A DNA stretch of 64,000 bases from an uncultured Draconibacterium sp. (GCF_963676735.1 NZ_OY781464.1:2761001-2825000), one strand, 5' to 3'; shown: positions 16,697 through 25,658, counted from the stretch's first letter. Notes: a model not told the origin generated them from the letters alone. A program made the numbers and translations.

Positions 16697-17800
16697 CTAT
16701 TTTTTTTTTAAGGTTAGCTGTGCTATCCGTATTAATGCCAGCTCAATAAGCAGGCGTTTATTCTGACTTGTTTTGTATTGTATATCGCAGGTATTTGCAA
16801 TTTGCATGGCATCCAGTAAAAAATCGGTATTGGTTGCTGCTGCCTGGGTGCGATACCGTTCTTTAATGTCTCCTCCAACTTCCAATAATTGAATGGTAAC
16901 CGCATCTTTACAAACCAGTAAATCTCTGAAATGACTGCTTAAACCGGTTATAAAATGATGGCCATCGAAACCATGATTCAGAATATTATTAAAAATTACC
17001 AACACCTCGGTTACATTATTCTTCAGAAACTCGTCAACTAAACGGAAATAGTAGTCGTAATCCAGTACATTCAGGTTGGTAATTACATCCTGGTAGGTAA
17101 TTGATTTGCCTGAGAAGCTAACAATCTGATCAAAAATTGAGAGGGCATCACGCATCGCTCCATCCGCTTTCTGAGCAATAACATTCAGCCCTTCAGCTTC
17201 AACGGCAACACCTTCTTTTTTTGCCACATATTCCAAATGCTCAGAAATGTCAGAAACGCCTATCCTGTTAAAATCAAAAATCTGGCATCGCGACAAAATT
17301 GTTGGAATAATTTTATGCTTTTCGGTAGTTGCCAAAATAAAAATGGCATGTTTTGGCGGTTCTTCCAGCGTTTTCAAGAAAGCATTAAAGGCCTGGCTCG
17401 ATAGCATATGAACCTCATCGATAATGTATACGCTGTATTTGCCCATTTGTGGAGGAACCCGAATCTGGTCGGTTAGATTTCGAATATCATCAACCGAATT
17501 ATTTGAAGCTGCATCAAGTTCATGAATATTAAACGAACGGCTGCTGTTAAACGAGGTACACGACTCACATTTGTTGCATGCTTCTGTTTCGGCGGTAAGA
17601 TTCGTACAATTTATTGTTTTGGCAAAAATGCGCGCACAGGTAGTTTTTCCGACACCACGCGGACCGCAAAATAAATAGGCATGTGCCAATTGATTGCTTT
17701 TAATCGCATTTTTAAGGGTGTTGGTAATCGATGCCTGCGCAACAACAGTCTCAAATGAGTCGGGTCGGTATTTTCGTGCTGATACAATAAAGTTCTCCAT
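16697..17800 (-). CDS. dnaX: DNA polymerase III subunit gamma/tau (gamma-length reading)
   Basis: DnaX is the ATPase of the clamp loader. Residues 46-54 are the Walker A GPRGVGKTT, cysteines 65, 75, 78 and 81 form the zinc module, IIDEVHML is Walker B and the SRCQIFDF segment carries the SRC motif, followed by domain III up to LALIRIAQLT. The zero frame stops at UAG (16697-16699) directly after three AAA codons, giving 367 residues, which is close to a gamma subunit (domains I-III). Domains IV-V continue in the -1 frame. Either programmed slippage or a homopolymer indel explains this. Confidence 0.93.
   Translation of the reverse strand: MENFIVSARKYRPDSFETVVAQASITNTLKNAIKSNQLAHAYLFCGPRGVGKTTCARIFAKTINCTNLTAETEACNKCESCTSFNSSRSFNIHELDAASNNSVDDIRNLTDQIRVPPQMGKYSVYIIDEVHMLSSQAFNAFLKTLEEPPKHAIFILATTEKHKIIPTILSRCQIFDFNRIGVSDISEHLEYVAKKEGVAVEAEGLNVIAQKADGAMRDALSIFDQIVSFSGKSITYQDVITNLNVLDYDYYFRLVDEFLKNNVTEVLVIFNNILNHGFDGHHFITGLSSHFRDLLVCKDAVTIQLLEVGGDIKERYRTQAAATNTDFLLDAMQIANTCDIQYKTSQNKRLLIELALIRIAQLTLKKK
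16700..16709 (-). promoter_or_regulatory. A10 slippery run at the dnaX gamma/tau junction
   Basis: On the minus strand TTA AAA AAA AAA TAG: ten adenines end exactly at the zero-frame stop. Re-reading one A (or an 11-A transcript) gives ATA GCT GAA, opening a frame with no stop until 16050. E. coli dnaX uses A AAA AAG ribosomal frameshifting and Thermus dnaX uses transcriptional slippage on A9, so the site and the gene both have precedent. I see no strong stimulatory hairpin just downstream. Confidence 0.6.
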
Positions 17801-17915
17801 AATCTGCCTCAGAAGTTGACCAAAGATAATTAAATATGGCTTTTTTGCATGGTTTTTTTATTAACATCAATTGTGGTATTTTTAAAACCGTTTGATTGTG
17901 AAAAGATTACTATTT

Positions 17916-18449
17916 ATGAAAACCTGTATCTTTTTGATTTTCTTTTTCTGCATTACTTCGGTTACAGCCCAGAATAAGACCTTACATAACTTTTCGGCGC
18001 TGACACTTGATGGCGACACCTTGCACTTTTCAAGTTTTGCCGGCAAAAAATTATTGCTCGTCAACACGGCTTCAGAGTGCATGTTTACGCCTCAATATGC
18101 CAAACTTCAGAAGCTTTATGAAGAATATGCGCGAAACAACTTTGAAGTTATTGCTTTTCCGTGTAACGACTTTGGGAAACAGGAACCCGGCAACAACCAA
18201 AAAATAAAGGAATTTTGTGCCCAATATAACGTTAGCTTTACCGTTATGGCGAAAATTTCGATTAAAGGAGAAGCAATACATCCGGTATATCGGTGGCTAA
18301 CCTCAAGAACAGAAAATGGCGTGCTCGATGCAAAGGTTAGGTGGAATTTCCAAAAATTTCTGGTTGATGAAAATGGTAAAGTGTTTGATAGCTTAGGCCC
18401 TTCAGTTAGTCCGTTAAGCCCCAAAATAATTGAATGGATTACCGATTAG
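17916..18449 (+). CDS. Exported glutathione peroxidase family protein
   Basis: The enzyme reduces peroxides, probably with thioredoxin-type donors in this phylum. The catalytic cysteine is residue 55 (TASECMFTPQY). The Gln motif is FPCNDFGKQEPG and the Trp motif is RWNFQKFLVD, so the Cys-Gln-Trp-Asn set is complete. I start at the ATG at 17916, giving a signal peptide ending SVTAQ. The longer TTG reading from 17892 adds MIVKRLLF and is less likely. The last four bases overlap the convergent 18446 gene. Confidence 0.9.
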   Translation: MKTCIFLIFFFCITSVTAQNKTLHNFSALTLDGDTLHFSSFAGKKLLLVNTASECMFTPQYAKLQKLYEEYARNNFEVIAFPCNDFGKQEPGNNQKIKEFCAQYNVSFTVMAKISIKGEAIHPVYRWLTSRTENGVLDAKVRWNFQKFLVDENGKVFDSLGPSVSPLSPKIIEWITD

Positions 18450-18763
18450 TGCTTTTTGTTGAAAAATTTTCCGGGAGCCTGTGTTTTTGTAGGAACTTTA
18501 CCATGGATGTTTCCTCCCCGCCATTCTACACGGTTTTTAGGCTTTCTAAAAGTAATTTTTTTAGCATCCTCTTTTTTAAATTCCTGCCTAAAATATTCAA
18601 CAGAATACAAGGGAATAAAAACCACAAAAAACACGACGAGTCCGCCCACTAAAAAGGGTTTCGTATTTTTTTCGGTAAAAAGATGAATAAACAAGGCTAC
18701 GAGTTCAAAAAACAAAACTCCGGGACCTGAAACATTAAGCACTATTTTCTTCAAATTTTCCAT
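18446..18763 (-). CDS. Small hypothetical membrane protein downstream of GPP34
   Basis: The 105-residue protein has two hydrophobic segments (about residues 12-30 and 35-53) and a basic tail rich in Lys/Arg with a WRGGNIHGKVP motif. I do not recognise a family. It starts six bases after the GPP34 stop, so the two are probably co-transcribed. Its 3' end overlaps the glutathione peroxidase stop on the other strand by four bases. Confidence 0.55.
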   Translation of the reverse strand: MENLKKIVLNVSGPGVLFFELVALFIHLFTEKNTKPFLVGGLVVFFVVFIPLYSVEYFRQEFKKEDAKKITFRKPKNRVEWRGGNIHGKVPTKTQAPGKFFNKKH

Positions 18764-18769
18764 ACCGAT

Positions 18770-19444
18770 TTACGATGTTACTGCCGAAGTAGCAGCAACG
18801 CTAACTGCCACCGACGCTGCTATTGCCTGAGAAGCGGTTATGGCATCGGCAACGGCTCCCGATACCCGGTTTTCAAGCAGTAATTTCTTAAGTTGCTGCT
18901 TTGCCTGTTTCCGTTTTTTTCTATCGCTGAATAAGCGGTGCAGTATCCCTGCCGGTTCAATAAACGACAAAAAAATCAAGTCTTCTTCCGCCGAGCTTCC
19001 TTTAAAAATATCGTTTTCAATTTTGCGCTCCAGTTTAAATAAATATTGTTTGTTGGTAGCTACCGGTGTTTTCCATTTAAAAAACAAAAAGCGCCGTGTC
19101 TCCATTTTTATCAGGTGCTGATTAACCAAACCGCTTTGCACTTCTTCTCGTATCTGTTTTAACGAGAAATATAACTTATTAATCCAGGTGCCAATTTTAC
19201 GGGGCGATTTTGCCTTGCTCATTTTTTGCAGTAAAAAACGGTGTAGCTGATTATCGGAGGAGGTGGTGCGCACAATAATTCGTTTTTCATCGAAGCTAAT
19301 TTTCTTTTCGAGGTACAACTCCATAAAAAGTGTACCTAAAAGCACATAATCCATAGCTGTATACGAACGCGAACTTATACCTCCTTTTTCAGGGTTTATT
19401 CCCATTAAATATATTTTTTGAGACAAAGGAATTGGTTTATCCAT
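18770..19444 (-). CDS. GPP34 (GOLPH3/Vps74) family protein
   Basis: The 224-residue product shows the GPP34 pattern: an N-terminal SYTAMDYVLLGTLFMELYLEKKISFDEKRIIV segment (quoted in parts: MDYVLLGTLFMELYLEKK, then a DEKRIIV strand), long central helices with KKIGTW-like spacing, a KMETRRFLFFKWKTP beta-hairpin and an Ala/Ser-rich end. Eukaryotic members bind PI4P in Golgi membranes. Bacterial members are mostly uncharacterised, although some lie in antibiotic or lipid gene clusters. The AVADAITASQ tail matches the family's last helix. Assignment rests on pattern recognition, not on a search. Confidence 0.7.
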   Translation of the reverse strand: MDKPIPLSQKIYLMGINPEKGGISSRSYTAMDYVLLGTLFMELYLEKKISFDEKRIIVRTTSSDNQLHRFLLQKMSKAKSPRKIGTWINKLYFSLKQIREEVQSGLVNQHLIKMETRRFLFFKWKTPVATNKQYLFKLERKIENDIFKGSSAEEDLIFLSFIEPAGILHRLFSDRKKRKQAKQQLKKLLLENRVSGAVADAITASQAIAASVAVSVAATSAVTS

Positions 19445-19508
19445 CCTGATTTTGATTTTTTCTTACTTAATTCGTACCAAAATACAACTAAAGTTACAAA
19501 TAAGAATT

Positions 19509-20537
19509 ATGAATAAAGGTTTTGCGAGTGATAATAACTCCGGAGTACATCCGCAAATACTGAAGGCGATGGAAAATGCCAACACCGGGCACGTTGTTGG
19601 CTATGGCGACGACCCGTATACCCAAAAAGCTATTTCAGTTTTTAAAAATAAGTTTGGCCAAAACACCGGGGTATTTTTTGTTTTTAACGGAACTGGGGCG
19701 AATGTGTTGGGGCTTGCAACAGTTACCCACAGTTTTAACTCGGTAATTTGTGCCGAAACCGCCCATATTCAGGAAGATGAGTGTGGAGCACCCGAAAAAT
19801 TTACAGGCTGCAAACTCATTCCGGTTGAACCGGTAAACGGAAAAGTAACACCCGAAGCGGTACTACCCCATTTAAAAGGTTTTGATTTTGAGCACCATTC
19901 GCAAGCCAAGGTAATTTCTATTTCGCAGGTTACTGAAATGGGAACAGTATACACGCCCGATGAAATTAAAGCACTGGCAGAACTGGCGCACAAACATCAG
20001 ATGTATCTGCACATGGACGGTGCCCGAATTGCCAATGCAGCGGTTGCATTAAATATGGATTTTAACGAATTTACCGTTGATTGTGGTGTTGACATACTAT
20101 CGTTTGGAGGTACAAAAAACGGCATGATGATGGGCGAAGCGGTTCTGTTCTTTAATACTGAGTTGACAAAGCAAACCAAATACCTGCGCAAGCAAAGTAT
20201 GCAGCTGTTTTCTAAAATGCGTTTTGTTGGTGCGCAGTTTCTTGCTTACTTCGAGAACGACCTTTGGAAAAAAAATGCTTTGCACGCAAACAAAATGGCA
20301 AAACTATTAGAAGCTGAAGTGGCAAAAATTCCGGCAATAAAAATTACACAACCTGTATCGGCAAATGGGGTATTTGCAATGGTGCCAAAAGAAATAATAG
20401 AACCCCTGCAGCAACAATTTTTCTTTTATGTTTGGGATGAAATAAAATCGGAAGTACGCTGGATGACTTCGTTTGATACCACGGAAGAGGAGATTTATTC
20501 TTTTGTTGCGTTGATTAAAGAGCTACTTAAAAAATAA
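19509..20537 (+). CDS. ltaE: Low-specificity L-threonine aldolase
   Basis: The PLP enzyme cleaves L-threonine and allo-threonine to glycine and acetaldehyde. The landmarks are FASDNNSGVHPQIL at the start, NGTGANVLGL, HIQEDECGAPE, HMDGARIANAA with the PLP-binding Asp, and SFGGTKNGMMMGEAV carrying the Schiff-base lysine. I start at the ATG at 19509 (MNKGFASD); the longer reading to 19452 begins with a non-family sequence. It is monocistronic and ends at a strong terminator. Confidence 0.92.
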   Translation: MNKGFASDNNSGVHPQILKAMENANTGHVVGYGDDPYTQKAISVFKNKFGQNTGVFFVFNGTGANVLGLATVTHSFNSVICAETAHIQEDECGAPEKFTGCKLIPVEPVNGKVTPEAVLPHLKGFDFEHHSQAKVISISQVTEMGTVYTPDEIKALAELAHKHQMYLHMDGARIANAAVALNMDFNEFTVDCGVDILSFGGTKNGMMMGEAVLFFNTELTKQTKYLRKQSMQLFSKMRFVGAQFLAYFENDLWKKNALHANKMAKLLEAEVAKIPAIKITQPVSANGVFAMVPKEIIEPLQQQFFFYVWDEIKSEVRWMTSFDTTEEEIYSFVALIKELLKK

Positions 20538-20553
20538 AATTGAGATAATAAAA

Positions 20554-20576
20554 AAAGCCCTGCTAAACAGGGCTTT
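20554..20576 (+). terminator. Rho-independent terminator of ltaE
   Basis: AAAGCCCTG (20554-20562) pairs with CAGGGCTTT (20568-20576) around a 5-base CTAAA loop, with an A tract on the left and AAATTTT on the right. It can work in both directions, so it would also serve the minus-strand cluster that ends downstream. Confidence 0.8.
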
Positions 20577-20651
20577 AAATTTTAAATCTCGATGTGTTGG
20601 GTAACCATTAATAAGGTTATTCAAGTTTAAAACTGAGGTTGTTAATATTGC

Positions 20652-20774
20652 CTACTGGTTCGGTCTTTTTGACATTACTTTTTTTAACATCAGAAACAAA
20701 CCATACAGCAAAAAAAGTGCACTTAGGATTAAAAGTTTTATTAGTAACAGCACAAAAAGGGGAATTTTGTACAT
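20652..20774 (-). CDS. Possible 40-residue single-pass membrane peptide
   Basis: A short open frame starts at an ATG 26 bases after the stop of the 20801 gene and reads MYKIPLFVLLLIKLLILSAL, then continues LFLLYGLFLML and a basic KKVMSKRPNQ end. It would be one long hydrophobic helix with positive residues at the cytoplasmic side. Short AT-rich frames arise by chance, and I have no homolog in mind. Support comes from placement in an apparent operon and the protein-like amphipathic layout. Confidence 0.3.
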   Translation of the reverse strand: MYKIPLFVLLLIKLLILSALFLLYGLFLMLKKVMSKRPNQ

Positions 20775-20800
20775 ATTTTTATGTTTTTAGCTGAGGCAGC

Positions 20801-21706
20801 TTAAGCAGCAACAGTTGCCAGCTTTTCTTCCCTAACCGTTCCCATTTCAATTCGCATCCAGCCAACGCTCCATAGCACCAAACTAACGGTTGCCAGAACA
20901 CTAACAAACACAGAACCTACAAACGGAATTATTCCAAAAAAACTTGCTGCTACCAGTATTATCATATTTATAACGAGCAATTTTGCACCACTTGTTCCAA
21001 TCTCGCCAATTGCTGCCGATTGCTTTAAGCGAAGATACCCCGTGAGCTCTACTACAAAGGCTACAATAGCCACAATGCCTGATACCAGCCCCATCAAAGG
21101 AATCATATCAAGAATAGTAGAAACCACCAGCAAGATTAAAGCCAATCTGATTTTTTTTGCACCTTTGGCACCTTCTTCATCAAGTCCCTGCGCAAGTTTA
21201 CTCAATCCCAAAAAGAATAAAACTACGCCCACAATGGCAATAATTTTAAATCCGATGCCTCCGCCTACTTCCTTGTAAATTGACAATAAACCGCCAATCA
21301 GAACCCAAAGAGCGCCTTTGGTTGCCTCATCGTCAAAAGCAAATTCAAATGCTTTTTTTAGCTGAATATAACCAACAACTAAAGCTATAACTGCAACAAT
21401 CTTCATAACTATTTCAGCTGATCCGTTAACAAATAAACTAACCAGGCTCAAAGCGATTCCACCGAATAAAACATAAACAAATGTTTTTGCGCCAGATTCG
21501 CTATCTGCCTGTACTGTTTTAAACAGAGGCAAAGTACCTGATAAAACCAGTGCGATTCCTATCAACACAACCGGCACCGACTGAAAATCGAAGCCTGAAG
21601 CGGCTGCCATAACTCCACTCAAATCATGATCGGGGATAATATTTAAAGCAAGTAATATTATTCCACCTAAAATCAAAGTAAATGTTTTTGTAAACTCTTG
21701 TTTCAT
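20801..21706 (-). CDS. Polytopic membrane protein of unknown function
   Basis: The 301-residue protein has about ten hydrophobic helices, many of them rich in Gly, Ala and Val, and repeated short loops. I recognise no family motif. The layout resembles HdeD/DUF308-like membrane proteins, but that is a loose impression. I place the start at the ATG ending at 21706 (MKQEFTKTFTLILGG) because the upstream nine codons have no support. It follows a lipoprotein gene in the same direction after a 27-base gap. Confidence 0.65.
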   Translation of the reverse strand: MKQEFTKTFTLILGGIILLALNIIPDHDLSGVMAAASGFDFQSVPVVLIGIALVLSGTLPLFKTVQADSESGAKTFVYVLFGGIALSLVSLFVNGSAEIVMKIVAVIALVVGYIQLKKAFEFAFDDEATKGALWVLIGGLLSIYKEVGGGIGFKIIAIVGVVLFFLGLSKLAQGLDEEGAKGAKKIRLALILLVVSTILDMIPLMGLVSGIVAIVAFVVELTGYLRLKQSAAIGEIGTSGAKLLVINMIILVAASFFGIIPFVGSVFVSVLATVSLVLWSVGWMRIEMGTVREEKLATVAA

Positions 21707-21733
21707 TGTATTTTTTTTTAAGGTTAATTGCAA

Positions 21734-22168
21734 TTAAAAGGTGGTTTCGGTAACCGATACTTTCCAGTTCTTATCTATATTTATTAAGATGTGTTCTGAG
21801 ACCTCAACTCTCTCTACATCTTTTAATTGAATTGTAAATGATACTTTGGCGCGGTCTTTTTCTTCGTTATACTCCACATCAAGCACTTCAAACTTATCAA
21901 TTACAACCTCCTTCACTCCATATTCTGTCTTGTAAGCCTCAATTAGCATCTCTGAGATTTCTTTCATTTGTTGTGCTGATTCTTTTGGATTATAACCAGG
22001 AACATCGGCAATGGTCATTCCATCCTCTCCGGCCATGAGATCGATGTTTTCAATCATTTTTCCTGCAAACAGATTTTTGTAATAGGTTTCTAAAACTTTT
22101 TCGGGGCCGGGAGACATTCCGCATGAGCAGAACAATAGTACAAGAAGGACTAACATAAAATTTTTCAT
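21734..22168 (-). CDS. Small lipoprotein, DUF4878-like
   Basis: The 144-residue protein begins with a lipoprotein signal (hydrophobic run, then FCSCGMSPG, acylated cysteine about residue 16). The mature part, PEKVLETYYKNLFAGK then a helix and an antiparallel sheet (VVIDKFEVLDVEYN, RAKVSFTIQL, ILINIDKNWKVS), resembles the NTF2-like DUF4878 lipoproteins. Its function is unknown. It probably forms a unit with the 20801 membrane protein. Confidence 0.65.
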   Translation of the reverse strand: MKNFMLVLLVLLFCSCGMSPGPEKVLETYYKNLFAGKMIENIDLMAGEDGMTIADVPGYNPKESAQQMKEISEMLIEAYKTEYGVKEVVIDKFEVLDVEYNEEKDRAKVSFTIQLKDVERVEVSEHILINIDKNWKVSVTETTF

Positions 22169-22664
22169 AGAATTCTTTTAATTGAGTTGTTTTTGGTTTT
22201 ATCTACTAGAAATTAATTGATAACAATGAAAACCATTAATACCTACCATTTCGGTTTCAAAAAAAATAGTATTTGATGTATATTGATTTTCGGTTTTTAC
22301 TTGACATAAAGAAATAATCTATCTGCCTGTTAACCAAACACTACATGTGCGGATTTATAAATCAGTACGCATTAAACAAAGCACAATAACTAAGCATTCA
22401 AGCCTTCTTCCTTTAACTCAACAACATAGGTGCAACTCATGAAGGTAAAGGGGCTACTAATCAATAAAAGTGGTTCGAATTACACAAGGGATAATAATTT
22501 GATTCAATCATTTTTTTTATAAAATAAGCCAACTTATCGATACGGCATGTGGAGTAGGCAAATCTTAAAAATAAGGCAATAGCAAGTACAGCGTAGTAGA
22601 TATTAAAATGCTAAAAAATACCAACCATGAGAAATTAACTTGAAGTGGCTACCAAATAAGAGCT
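22169..22664. other. 496-bp intergenic region with no visible gene
   Basis: The sequence between the lipoprotein gene and the TPR/AraC regulator has stops in all frames and no RNA gene, tandem repeat or clear terminator that I can see. It is less AT-skewed than a typical promoter region and contains scattered GTGCGG and GGGGCT patches without pairing partners. It could hold a degraded gene or a regulatory RNA, but nothing shows it directly. Confidence 0.5.
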
Positions 22665-24527
22665 CTAATTGTGTTTATAAAAAGAAGGTGTAACTCCCGT
22701 TATTTTTTTAAAGGCAGAATTAAATACCGATTTACTTTTAAATCCCGATTGTGTTCCAATTCCCTCGATAGTAAGGTTATGATATTCGGGATTTTTTAGT
22801 AGACGCTGAGCTTCTTCAACCCTCAACTGATTAAGGAAACTTGGGAAATTACAATTAAAAACATCATTAATTATTTGCGACAGGTAGCTGGTATTGGTGT
22901 CCAGCATCTTGGCCGTATCCGCAAGGGTTAATTCGGCTTGTCTATAAAATTTGGCATCAATAAGTTCGTTTAATTTCAGCTTTACTTCCTGCACCAGCTC
23001 GCTGGGCAACACCGGCTTATCAACACCACCCGAAGTTTGTACTTCGGTTTTGTCAGGCACTGCAAGCAATGCCTGCTGGCGTTTACTGGTATTAATTTCA
23101 ATCAGCTCCTGGTTCTTTTTTACCAGGTCTTTATACGACTGCAATTTTTGCCTATTTTGTCGCTGGTAAACAAAACCAAAAATCAAGGTAAGCAGCAATA
23201 ATATTGAAATACCGATTAAGCGAATTCGATTTTTCAAAAGCATAGCTTTGTTTTTTTCCTGCTCAATCTGCATTTTTTCGAGTTGCAGGTCTTTCTTTTC
23301 TGCTTCGTATTTTGTTCGCAGGTTTTCGGTTTCTTTATACTTTTCAATATTAAAAATGCTGTCGGAATGGCTGTTAAACTTTCTTGCCCACGAATAAGCT
23401 TCTTTCCAGTTCTTTTGCTCATCATTCAAAAACATCATATTCTCGTAGTAAACCCGAAAATCTGTTTCGCCCGATTCGACCAATGCCTGATGTGCTTTGG
23501 TGTAATAATATTGGGTTTTATCAAAATTGCGTTGATCGTAGTAAACATTACCAATGTTGGTATATACATTTGATCGTACGTATGGATTATTCAGCGTTTT
23601 ATTCAGTTCTAAAACCTCGTTGTAGGTTTCAATAGCCTTCGTGTATTTTTGTTGACGTTCGTATAAAGCGCCAAGACTGTTTAAAACATGTACCTGTTTC
23701 GATCCTAAACCGGCTTTTGACAAAACTTTATCTGCATCCAGCAAATATTTTTCCGCTTCATCATAATTCTCCATAATCAACAAAATTGTTCCTATGTTTT
23801 GGTTGGCTACAGCAATATTTTCAATATCATTTAACTGGGTATTATAAGCCAGCACTTTATTGAAACAATCAAGACACTTTTCATAATCCTGATTACGAAA
23901 ATACATTTTCCCCAAACTTCCGTTTATAAGGGCCAAACTCTTTTTATCATCCAAATTTTCTGCAAGAACAAGGGCTTCGGTTAAAACACTCATCGCGTCG
24001 GTAAATTTGTTTTGCTGCGTGTACACATCCGACAGGTAAATCAGTCCTAAAACTGTCGTTTTTTCATGGTTGTTTTGTTTAAAAAAGGCAAGTGCGCGGG
24101 TACACAACTCGTGCGCTTTCTCCTGGCTCCCGCTAAGTTGGTTAAAATGTGCGTAATGAAGTATTATTTTATTTAACGAAACACTGTCAATTCTGAGCTC
24201 AGATTTGGTAACCAGCATACTGTAAATGGAATCGGCAGCATTGGTGTTCCCCTGGTTTGCTAAACAATCGGCTTTACGAAACAATCCCTTAACATACATC
24301 GAATCATGTTCGGTTTCAGCTGCCAGAAAAATAACGCTATCCAACAGCAAAATTGCAGAATCGATATCTACTACAATTTTTTCTTCAGCGCGCTGATAAA
24401 TGGAAAAGAGCTGTTCCTGGTTAGCCAGATTAACGGCTTGTTTTTTGCATGAAAAAGAAAACACGATAGCGACTATTGTTAAAAAGAATAACAATACACG
24501 ATTGAATGTTTGAGAATTATAAGTCAT
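22665..24527 (-). CDS. Membrane-bound TPR regulator with C-terminal AraC-type HTH
   Basis: The 620-residue protein starts with a hydrophobic segment ending in VFSFSCKKQ, a possible lipoprotein signal. About eight tetratricopeptide repeats follow (residues about 70-390, several with the A-x-x-Y pattern such as NYDEAEKYLLDADKVL). A coiled coil and a single membrane helix (IRLIGISILLLLTLIFGF, about residue 440) lead to a cytoplasmic AraC HTH (RVEEAQRLLKN, GFKSKSVFNSAFKKITG). This is the one-component, membrane-spanning regulator type of Bacteroidota, sensing outside and binding DNA inside. Ligand and targets are unknown. Confidence 0.85.
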   Translation of the reverse strand: MTYNSQTFNRVLLFFLTIVAIVFSFSCKKQAVNLANQEQLFSIYQRAEEKIVVDIDSAILLLDSVIFLAAETEHDSMYVKGLFRKADCLANQGNTNAADSIYSMLVTKSELRIDSVSLNKIILHYAHFNQLSGSQEKAHELCTRALAFFKQNNHEKTTVLGLIYLSDVYTQQNKFTDAMSVLTEALVLAENLDDKKSLALINGSLGKMYFRNQDYEKCLDCFNKVLAYNTQLNDIENIAVANQNIGTILLIMENYDEAEKYLLDADKVLSKAGLGSKQVHVLNSLGALYERQQKYTKAIETYNEVLELNKTLNNPYVRSNVYTNIGNVYYDQRNFDKTQYYYTKAHQALVESGETDFRVYYENMMFLNDEQKNWKEAYSWARKFNSHSDSIFNIEKYKETENLRTKYEAEKKDLQLEKMQIEQEKNKAMLLKNRIRLIGISILLLLTLIFGFVYQRQNRQKLQSYKDLVKKNQELIEINTSKRQQALLAVPDKTEVQTSGGVDKPVLPSELVQEVKLKLNELIDAKFYRQAELTLADTAKMLDTNTSYLSQIINDVFNCNFPSFLNQLRVEEAQRLLKNPEYHNLTIEGIGTQSGFKSKSVFNSAFKKITGVTPSFYKHN

Positions 24528-24745
24528 GATATCTGGATTGGCTTTATCTTTATCGGTAAATATAATATATATTTAAATATACTGCAAAGGCGGGGAAATA
24601 ATTTAATCCATCAGTATAAAACCGTGTCATTGCGGGCTATGCATTAAACCGGTTACTAAAACAACTTTAGGTTTCAAATATCGGTGCCGCTCCGGTATAT
24701 CTGGTTTCTTATTCGTATTTTGGTCGAACTATAAGTTTATTTTGT

Positions 24746-25480
24746 ATGGCATTATTTCGGTATTATCCTAGCAACCCCAAAAATCTCGATCTAGAGGTAG
24801 AGAAGAAAATATTCTTTCACAGCCTCTTGTTTCCGGCCATTTTTGTATTGCTTTTATGGATCGTTAAAATCATCGAACAAACTGCAGGATTGAGTTTTGT
24901 TAAATTTGGCATTTATCCGCGGCACGTAAACGGGTTGCAGGGCATTCTGTTCTCCCCTTTTATTCACTCCGATTTTAGCCACCTTATTTCCAATTCGTTA
25001 CCTTTTTTTATTCTGGGGTTTATGCTCGTTTACTTTTACCGGCGCATTTCGTACCGCATTTTTTTTCTACTGTATATTTTATCGGGCATCAGCACCTGGT
25101 TTATGGGGCGCGAAGCCTGGCATATTGGCGCCAGTGGTGTGGTTTATGCACTGGCAGCTTTTCATTTTGTTAGCGGAATTATACGGTCTGATGTACGTTT
25201 ACTCACCCTTTCGGTAGTTGTGGTTTTTCTTTACGGCGGCCTGGTTTGGGGCTTGTTGCCCATCCGGCCCGAAATTTCGTGGGAAGGCCATCTGTCGGGA
25301 GCAATTTTTGGCGTTGCACTGGCCTTTTATTACCGAAAATACATCATCCGGCGCGAGAAATTCGACTGGGAAGATGAACCTGATGAGGAGGAAGTAGATG
25401 ATTTTACAACCGACAACGGAGAAATTGCCTTCTCTGAGCCAAGCTCAACTCGTGATGAAGATGATAGAATCAATTTTTAG
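24746..25480 (+). CDS. Rhomboid family intramembrane serine protease
   Basis: The protein has six or seven membrane helices. The catalytic serine is in HIGASGVVYAL (Ser130) and the histidine in WEGHLSGAIFG (His182). HLISNSLPFFILG supplies the conserved Asn region of helix 2. The C-terminal 40 residues are strongly acidic and probably cytosolic or periplasmic depending on topology. The 244-residue size fits small bacterial rhomboids. The gene stands alone. Substrates cannot be inferred. Confidence 0.88.
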   Translation: MALFRYYPSNPKNLDLEVEKKIFFHSLLFPAIFVLLLWIVKIIEQTAGLSFVKFGIYPRHVNGLQGILFSPFIHSDFSHLISNSLPFFILGFMLVYFYRRISYRIFFLLYILSGISTWFMGREAWHIGASGVVYALAAFHFVSGIIRSDVRLLTLSVVVVFLYGGLVWGLLPIRPEISWEGHLSGAIFGVALAFYYRKYIIRREKFDWEDEPDEEEVDDFTTDNGEIAFSEPSSTRDEDDRINF

Positions 25481-25658
25481 ACAAATTTCATTGAATGAAT
25501 AAAAGATATCCTCGATTATAGCTTTATAAATAAGTTAAGAGAAATCCTTTTGTCACCCCAAATCCTCTAAATCAGCTTTATCCACAGCTGGCCTCCTTCA
25601 CATTAAAATAACTTTCTCCATTTGCATTATTTTCTGAGCCGAGATTCAAAAAAAGGTG

